This document shows positions 59,901 to 64,000 of a DNA stretch of 64,000 bases, piece after piece. The DNA is from Euglena gracilis. Taxonomy: Eukaryota > Euglenida > Euglenophyceae > Euglenales. Position 1 is the first letter of the stretch, and every line of letters begins with the position of its first letter. The position numbers and the translations under genes are program-made. The stretch is taken from positions 21,069,823 through 21,133,822 of the forward strand of contig CP154955.1 of the NCBI GenBank assembly GCA_039621445.1. Direction: 5' to 3'. Below the pieces are notes generated by a model. That model had not been told where the DNA came from. It worked only from the letters and a program-made list of their open reading frames with translations, and did no database searches.

Positions 59901-61391
59901 ATTATTATTCTCCTATTTTTGCTCATCGTTTTCCCATTTTCTCTTATCATTATTTTTTATTTTCTTAATTTTTCTTTTTTCCGCTTTTTATTTAGTATTG
60001 CCTTAACCTTTTGTTTGTTAACGTTTTTTTTTTAACTTTGGTTTTTGCAACTTTGGTTTATGTTAAATGCAGCAATGCAATGTGGAAAAAAGAGCTCAGT
60101 ACAATCAAAAACTGGTCAGCCAGGAACCTTTCACCCCCTCGTTGGGAGGCCTCTCGTTGGGGGGCCAGCTCAGATTGTTGCCTTTGCATCACTTCATAGG
60201 TTGTGGTGCCAATTTGTGGCTGCCACAGATGCTGACCATTGGCTTTCTCTTTGGGACGGCCAGGCACCAACGCTGCAAATTCCCCAAATTCCACTCCAGT
60301 TTCTTTGCCCCATTTATCATCCGCTGATTGCATTGGGCATCATCCCAAAAAAAAAACGTACTTGGAGTGATGGGGCTGATGGCTGGGGGGCGGGGCTGTT
60401 TGTTTTTGCCTCCACCTTAAAAGCAAGGGAAGAATTTCCTGGGATTCCATCTGTTCGTATTCTGGGAAATAGCAACCTCTTGTATCTTTATGAGGCTGTC
60501 ACCTACCCCACCAAGTTGGCATTTTAGTTGGAATTTGTTCAATCATTTTGTCACTGGCCGACCCCCCCCCCCCCAGGGGGAAGGAGGTGACTGACTGATG
60601 TTTCAGAGTGACTGACTGGCCCAACCCCCCCCCCTCCAGGAGGGCTGGCAAAAAATACATTCAAGCGATCTGGCGCAAGGTGCCGAAAGTTTTTATGGAT
60701 CGTTTCTTCATATTTGTGGTCTGGCCGACCCCGGGGGGGGGGTAATACTCTTTTCCCTTGATTTTTGATTTCTTTCAGTAGATGATTTCGACTTTGAAAA
60801 AAACTGGGGGTTTGCCTTTTTTTTCATTGAGACCACATTTATCAAATATTTGCCAATCTTCTGCCCAACAAGTCACAAATATTTTTAGAATCCATAAAAT
60901 TATGACAATTATGTCTTTAGCCTTTCTTGTACCTCCTGGATCTTCTGGATGGACCCCCTCACCCAGGGTCTTTAAGAAAACCCTGGTAACCCCCCCCCAA
61001 ATTACCTGGCTCCTGACAGTGGCCAAATAACTTGGTGGGGGAAGGGGTAAAAAAGATGGTTCCAGTAGCTTGGCACCCCCTTTTTAGGCAAAATTCCTTT
61101 ACGACGTTGAGAAAAGGGCCCAAATAACCTGGCGGGGGGGGGCAGGACCAATAGTTGTTTCCAATAACCTGGCACCCCGCCAGGTTATTTGGGGGGGGTT
61201 TACACATCCAGACGCCTTTTTGGTCACGGTGGCTGCCACTGGCCGCCGTTGGCCGAATTCAGCCATGTGCACGCTGGTGCCTACCGCCGGCGGAGCTCCT
61301 TTTCTACCCGCCCATCTTTTCCGCCAACTGGGCAGAGCACGGCGTGGCGGACCTGCGGCGGCAGTTCAGGTCGCTGGGGCTGTCTGTCTGA
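47803..61391 (+). CDS. Wax synthase-like MBOAT acyltransferase gene, multi-exon
   Basis: Conceptual exons spell the plant wax-synthase pattern: a membrane N-part with GIGRGPLCQFSAF, a membrane segment, the signature LSNFWGRRW, then LRHVVYDPIREG, FLVSGIMHEY with the conserved MBOAT His, WSGQMLLFFVVHGVAVAAER, and a C-terminal ELLFYPPIF to a TGA at 61389-61391. Such enzymes esterify fatty alcohols (or diacylglycerol) with acyl-CoA in the ER membrane. Exons c to g join with matching phases at the sites given below. The introns are up to 2.8 kb or more and hold poly(C) elements. The first exon, and probably one or more exons between a and b, were not found. Exact substrate unknown. Confidence 0.75.
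48240..48700. repeat. Intronic poly(C) remnants: AATAATAC and CATATTTGGGG words
   Basis: ACCCGGGGTATTATTTTTCG at 48256 relates to the 15395 and 53158 elements. At 48545-48632 a CATATTTGGGGGG/TTATATTTGGGG word recurs three times, ending GGTTTATG. Confidence 0.55.
49063..49140. repeat. (GAGGTA)n tract with inverted partner, 1
   Basis: GATAGAGGTAGAGG units followed by GTCACCTCTACCTCTAC, so the tract can fold on itself. A second, similar tract lies at 49400-49485. Confidence 0.75.
49400..49485. repeat. (GAGGTA)n tract with inverted partner, 2
   Basis: ATAGAGGTAGAGATAGAGG then GACCTCTACCTCTACCTGG. Same composition and folding as 49063-49140. Confidence 0.7.
49767..50155. mobile_element. hAT-like poly(C) element (389 bp, 8-bp TSD)
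   Basis: The ends CAGGGTTTGATATAAGG and CCTTATATCGAACCCTG are flanked by CACACCCC (49759-49766) and CACACTCC (50156-50163), one mismatch. GTCCGGACC and GGTGGGGGGG words lie between C/G runs. The CAGGG start and 8-bp TSD fit hAT. Lies in a wax synthase intron. Confidence 0.7.
50164..51424. other. Intron sequence; ACGACCACC poly(C) segment and (CTG)n tract
   Basis: A TTGCTGCTGCTGCTGCTG run at 50372-50400, then AACGACCACCCCCCGGTCGC words (50430-50520). The rest is unique AT-rich sequence with no recognised exon. Confidence 0.5.
51425..51915. repeat. Intronic poly(C) element with ATTTACACCGAC word
   Basis: AACCCCCCCCATTTACATTG at the left and GGTCTAAATGTGGGGGG at the right. The word GTCGGTRTAAATGGG occurs about seven times. 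Similar plan to 45744-46375, with a related but different word. A clear TSD was not found. Confidence 0.6.
51916..52930. other. Intron sequence, no feature
   Basis: AT-rich unique sequence. No motif of the wax synthase family was found here, although an exon between a and b may be missing. Confidence 0.4.
52940..53064 (+). CDS. Wax synthase exon b (membrane segment)
   Basis: The frame reads EMFAKFCGLGLCTYGISQLS then FPVLYNVFLSLIMYLHI. It matches the family pattern of an amphipathic stretch and a membrane helix before the FWGRRW exon. A GTGTGC donor at 53065 gives phase 1, matching exon c. The 5' boundary is uncertain. Confidence 0.5.
53158..53538. mobile_element. Poly(C) element with AAATAATAC word, intronic
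   Basis: AACCCAATAATACCCCCC ... GGTATTATTTGGGGGGGGTT, flanked by TA on both sides. The core (AAAATCACAATCTCTGACAAC) is shared with 15395-15782 in opposite orientation. Confidence 0.7.
54030..54131 (+). CDS. Wax synthase exon c (FWGRRW signature)
   Basis: Acceptor CATTTAG at 54029. The frame reads TSKVLQVPLSDGMNQPYFST then SLSNFWGRRWTLA. The donor GCAG|GTGCTG at 54132 leaves phase 1. This is the most diagnostic exon of the gene. Confidence 0.8.
54132..56881. other. Wax synthase intron with poly(C) elements
   Basis: Large intron. CCAATTAATACCCC lies at 55155-55190. Words AATATAAAG and AAATATACAG lie between C/G runs at 55495-55570 and 55800-55890. TATGGCCGGCGCTAACTTCG at 56250 is similar to 17233. 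GGGTGGGGTGG-type runs lie at 56290-56340. No other gene seen. Confidence 0.55.
56882..56986 (+). CDS. Wax synthase exon d
   Basis: The CGCCAG acceptor at 56881 joins exon c in phase. The frame reads NLVASSSLRHVVYDPIREGR then LVPKGHPEEKPGG, the LRxxVYDPxR stretch that follows FWGRRW in this family. The donor GTAAAG at 56987 leaves phase 1. The long minus-strand ORF over this region is its shadow. Confidence 0.75.
57415..57518 (+). CDS. Wax synthase exon e (MBOAT histidine)
   Basis: The ACAG acceptor at 57414 fits phase 1. The frame reads QPAGEVSRKVLGSLMAFLVS then GIMHEYILWLKGDP. The His of MHE is the conserved MBOAT active-site residue. The donor GTCGAA at 57519 is weak but in phase 0 with exon f. 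Confidence 0.75.
58243..58383 (+). CDS. Wax synthase exon f
   Basis: The ACCAG acceptor at 58242 is in phase 0. The frame reads GEGRRAATGFWSGQMLLFFV then VHGVAVAAERVAKVAW and ARHGLPAIPCA, the FFxxHGVxxxxE membrane segment of the family. Donor GCC|GTGTCC at 58384. Confidence 0.75.
58384..60975. other. Wax synthase last intron, no further exon seen
   Basis: GGTGGGTGGG and poly(C) tracts near 59140-59250, an extremely T-rich stretch at 59800-60060 and GGCCGACCCCC words at 60548-60740. No convincing coding. Confidence 0.45.
60976..61202. mobile_element. Poly(C) element with AATTACCTGG word, 10 bp before the last exon
   Basis: AACCCCCCCCCAAATTACCTGG ... CCAGGTTATTTGGGGGGGGTT, with TA on both sides (GGTAAC, TTTACAC). 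The word TAACCTGG(C) recurs at 61013, 61130, 61165 and 61182. The right edge is about 10 bp from the acceptor CATCCAG at 61211. Confidence 0.65.
61212..61391 (+). CDS. Wax synthase last exon (g)
   Basis: Phase 0 start after CATCCAG. The frame reads TPFWSRWLPLAAVGRIQPCA then ELLFYPPIFSANWAEHGVAD and LRRQFRSLGLSV, TGA at 61389-61391. The FFPPL-type C-terminal motif (here LLFYPPI) is typical of the family. Confidence 0.75.
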   Translation, partial: TPFWSRWLPLAAVGRIQPCARWCLPPAELLFYPPIFSANWAEHGVADLRRQFRSLGLSV

Positions 61392-62340
61392 GCCCGGGGT
61401 GGCTGGGACTGGCCAAATTGAAACTGCTTCAGGCCAAGTGCCTTGGGTGGCATGTGGTTTCCACCAGGTGGAAGCACCAGAGATATTCCGGCTGCAATCA
61501 AGGCTTCTCACACAACCCGCAATTTGTGTTCTCTGACCCAAAGCTGGGAATCCTCCTGGTCACTGCCATACGGCACAGCTTGCAGCTGCGGTGTTTGCTA
61601 TGTTGTTGTCACACTTCCCCTCGTCCTCCATCCAGGCAGCTCTTTTTGGTTTCATAATTCTGTGGCGTCGCTCTCTGAGTTGGGGCGATGTCTCTCTGGG
61701 GAAAGATATAAACAGGAATGCTAAAAGAATTATTTTTTTCTTGAACAAACATTGACAAAGGCAGAGATCGCTTTTTTGCAAGGGGATTCAAAAAGTGTGA
61801 ATCTGAATGACTGCCTGACAAGGAGGCATCACATAAATGAGAACAAATGAACCAGAATCATGGATAGTTTGATAATTTTGTGGGGATCGCACCCCCCCCC
61901 CGGGGTGGGTGGGTGCTATGGACAGGCAGGGGTGGACGCTGGAACGTTGGAACGCTTGTTTCCATAGTGTGTGATTCCAGAGATGATCAAAAGACATCTC
62001 TCCCAGTCTGGGAAATCTTATGGGTGGTAGGTGAGAGGGAGAAACCGCTAACCTCCAATATAACGTCAAACAGATATGAAACTTTTATGGGCATTTTTGA
62101 TTTGGCGGCAGAATAAACATCCCCCCCCCCATCGGAAGTGCCCACAGTTGATTTACTTTTATTCCAAAATATTCCATGTTTTCTCAGTCCGAAAACGCAG
62201 CCCAGGAACAATTTTGTCGAAGTGTTGAATTTAAACGAAACTGCCTGAGAAAGCACCGAAGCTCTTCTTCCCCCATCAAAATCTACTCCCCTGAGTAATA
62301 TACACACAGTCTCGCTGGTGCCGCCAGAACGCCTTATCTG
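61392..62340. other. No gene recognised downstream of wax synthase
   Basis: Unique sequence, presumably including the 3' UTR. No clear AATAAA was assigned. Confidence 0.4.
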
Positions 62341-62560
62341 AGCGTTTTTTGGTTTTCCGGCAACTCCCCGCTTGCCCCGACAAAAAAAAAAGGTTGAAAG
62401 GGTTGTTTTTTTGGTGCCGGGCCGCTGGGCCGGTCTGGGCCGTGGTCAGCCGGACCGGCCGCCAGGCATAGTGCTTTTGTAAACAAAGAGCTCAACGTTA
62501 ATCAAAACCTGGTTTAATGTTAGGAACTCCGATGGTGGTCCAAAGGCACCAGAAGCCCAG
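62341..62560. repeat. Remnant related to the giant TIR element
   Basis: GGCAACTCCCCGCTTGCCC, GGGCCGCTGGGCCGG and AAGAGCTCAACGTTAATC then AAAACCTGG resemble phrases at 36500-36710. Truncated and diverged. Confidence 0.5.
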
Positions 62561-62814
62561 AAGTCAGGTCAGTTTTGCAGAAATTCTGCCTGCCGGCCCT
62601 GTCCGCAGAAACGACTGCCTGCTGGCCCTGTCTGCCAAAAACCCGCAGTGGGAGCCTGCCTCGCCTTAAAACTCAGCCAGCCACCCAGTACGGCATTCTG
62701 CAAGGAATTTCCTTCGTCACAAGAAGAAACCGAAGGACCTTTGCACCTGAAAGAATGCCCCAGGAAAGCCAGGAACCCAGGATGGTCAGGGATTTGTGCT
62801 TATCCTGAAACGGA

Positions 62815-63210
62815 TAACTGCGGATTCCTACGGATAAGCCCAAAACCCCCAAATACAGATTATATGGATAACTGCAGATAAGCTTGACTCCCAAGTACGG
62901 ACAACTACGGACAACTACGGATAACTACAGATATGAGGCCTGGCATGGCTGACGAGGACCTTTGACCAAGGGGGAGAGGAGGGGTATCACACATCAGTGT
63001 ATATTTGCATGTATTGAATGCATGCCATATTCTTTGTGATCGTGGTTTTTGGATGTTTCAGAGGTTTTATTTTACTGCACTCAATCTGTCTTCTCTTATT
63101 CCATTTCAATTTTCATTGGATGCTTGGCCCAGTCAATATGGGTGATTTTGCAACTACAGATAATTATGGATAATTACAGATAGCTACGGATAACCATGGA
63201 TAAGAATTTG
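62815..63210. repeat. GGATAACTACGGA-type degenerate tandem
   Basis: Clusters of GGATAACTACAGATA and CGGACAACTACGG words at 62815-62935 and 63155-63210, separated by unique sequence. Confidence 0.6.
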
Positions 63211-64000
63211 ACCCTCCAACTACAGATAAGCACCAATCCCTGCGATGGAGGTGTGGTCTCTTCCATCTCGATTAACATCCAGCCCATTTCTATTCTGGTG
63301 ATTGCGAATCCACTGCGACAAAATTCAGGGGGCACGATGTTGTTTGCTTCATTTTTGAGTTTTTGAAATTTAACATATTTTGAAAAATTTTGTCCTGTTT
63401 TGCCCAAAAACGGGCCAAACAAACAGCAATGCAAATGCAGAACCCACCCTAAGTAACATTCCCATCCAAAAGTTCTTAGGCGGTATATTTGGCATTTAAG
63501 TTTTTTAGAAGTTCGTTGTGCACTGCGCCAATTCTGAAAATACTTTTTGCGCTCCATTCTTCGCTCCCAAAAACAGGATTCACCCTCTTTTTTTGTGTTT
63601 TAGACTAAGGTGACGCCGGCTGGTTTTAAGTGACCTCTGGGAGCCCAAACCTTCCTTTTTTTCTGTTTTTTTTTTCGGCCAGTGGCACGTTTTCGGCGAT
63701 CGACAGAGACGATGTCTTGCAGCCTGAGAAAGGGGAAAACAGGTGAAAAACGCGAAAAAGGGAGTGAGGGGTGGGTTTTCAGACCACTATCTTTCCCCTT
63801 GGTGCTGGCAGCCTCGGAGCATGCCCAAAACCTCGTGGAAAAAAGGCCCCTCTGTTTCGTTTTTTTTTTAACTGGCGAAAGCCCCATGAGATTTCTGAAA
63901 AGCCTCTTTTTTGCCATTTCCTGCATGGACTTTGGGACCGGGGGATTTGAAAAAAGCCAGCGAAGAAAATCTGTGGCGCACCGGTATGGGAATATTGGTA
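63211..64000. other. No gene recognised
   Basis: AT-rich unique sequence. A basic minus-strand ORF (63600-63926) has no recognisable motif. Confidence 0.4.

Overview
The window is eukaryotic nuclear DNA. It contains non-LTR retrotransposon reverse transcriptases, spliced gene fragments with GT-AG introns, long introns, many miniature inverted-repeat elements, satellites and homopolymer tracts. There is no operon structure, ribosome-binding-site pattern or dense coding. The one host gene I recognise is a plant-type wax synthase (MBOAT family). It points to a large, repeat-rich genome of the green lineage or a similar alga, but I cannot name the organism. Boundaries and frame tests below were worked out by eye.

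Layout. 1-9.5 kb: fragments of two LINE families. The main one, LINE-A (2504-8011, +), has zinc fingers, a reverse transcriptase and a C-terminal endonuclease-like domain. It is broken by two 3-bp-TSD MITEs and by a 1.3-kb element that carries a captured piece of an elongation factor 1-alpha gene. 8.3-14 kb: LINE 3' tails with a covarying hairpin, AT-rich elements and another LINE fragment. 14-31.4 kb: arrays of a 21-bp minisatellite in both orientations, into which elements have inserted. On the minus strand, LINE-D (26440-21025) is split by a 2.7-kb composite insertion and two TA-flanked poly(C) MITEs. 31.4-33.2 kb: a near-perfect 99-bp palindrome and a TIR element carrying an unrecognised small gene. 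34.1-41.5 kb: a 7.36-kb element with about 190-bp terminal inverted repeats, filled with G-run arrays, a 163-bp satellite, a 20-bp satellite and tRNA-like units. 41.5-43.3 kb: a 0.72-kb tandem duplication and a further TIR copy. 43.3-64 kb: less repetitive, AT-richer DNA holding the wax synthase gene (about 47.8-61.4 kb, +). I placed seven exons, five of them with matching splice phases. Its large introns also hold poly(C) elements.

The recurring theme is nested insertion. Target-site duplications can be read directly: 3 bp for the GGAGG and GGTCGGCAC families, TA for several poly(C) families, 8 bp for hAT-like elements, and 9-10 bp for AT-rich Mutator-like elements. In four cases, removing the element plus one duplicated target copy rejoins a reverse-transcriptase frame exactly. 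Many elements share an odd plan: a short terminal word, a run of C, and one family-specific word of 8-14 nt repeated between C or G runs. This poly(C)/word class is the best candidate for something undescribed.
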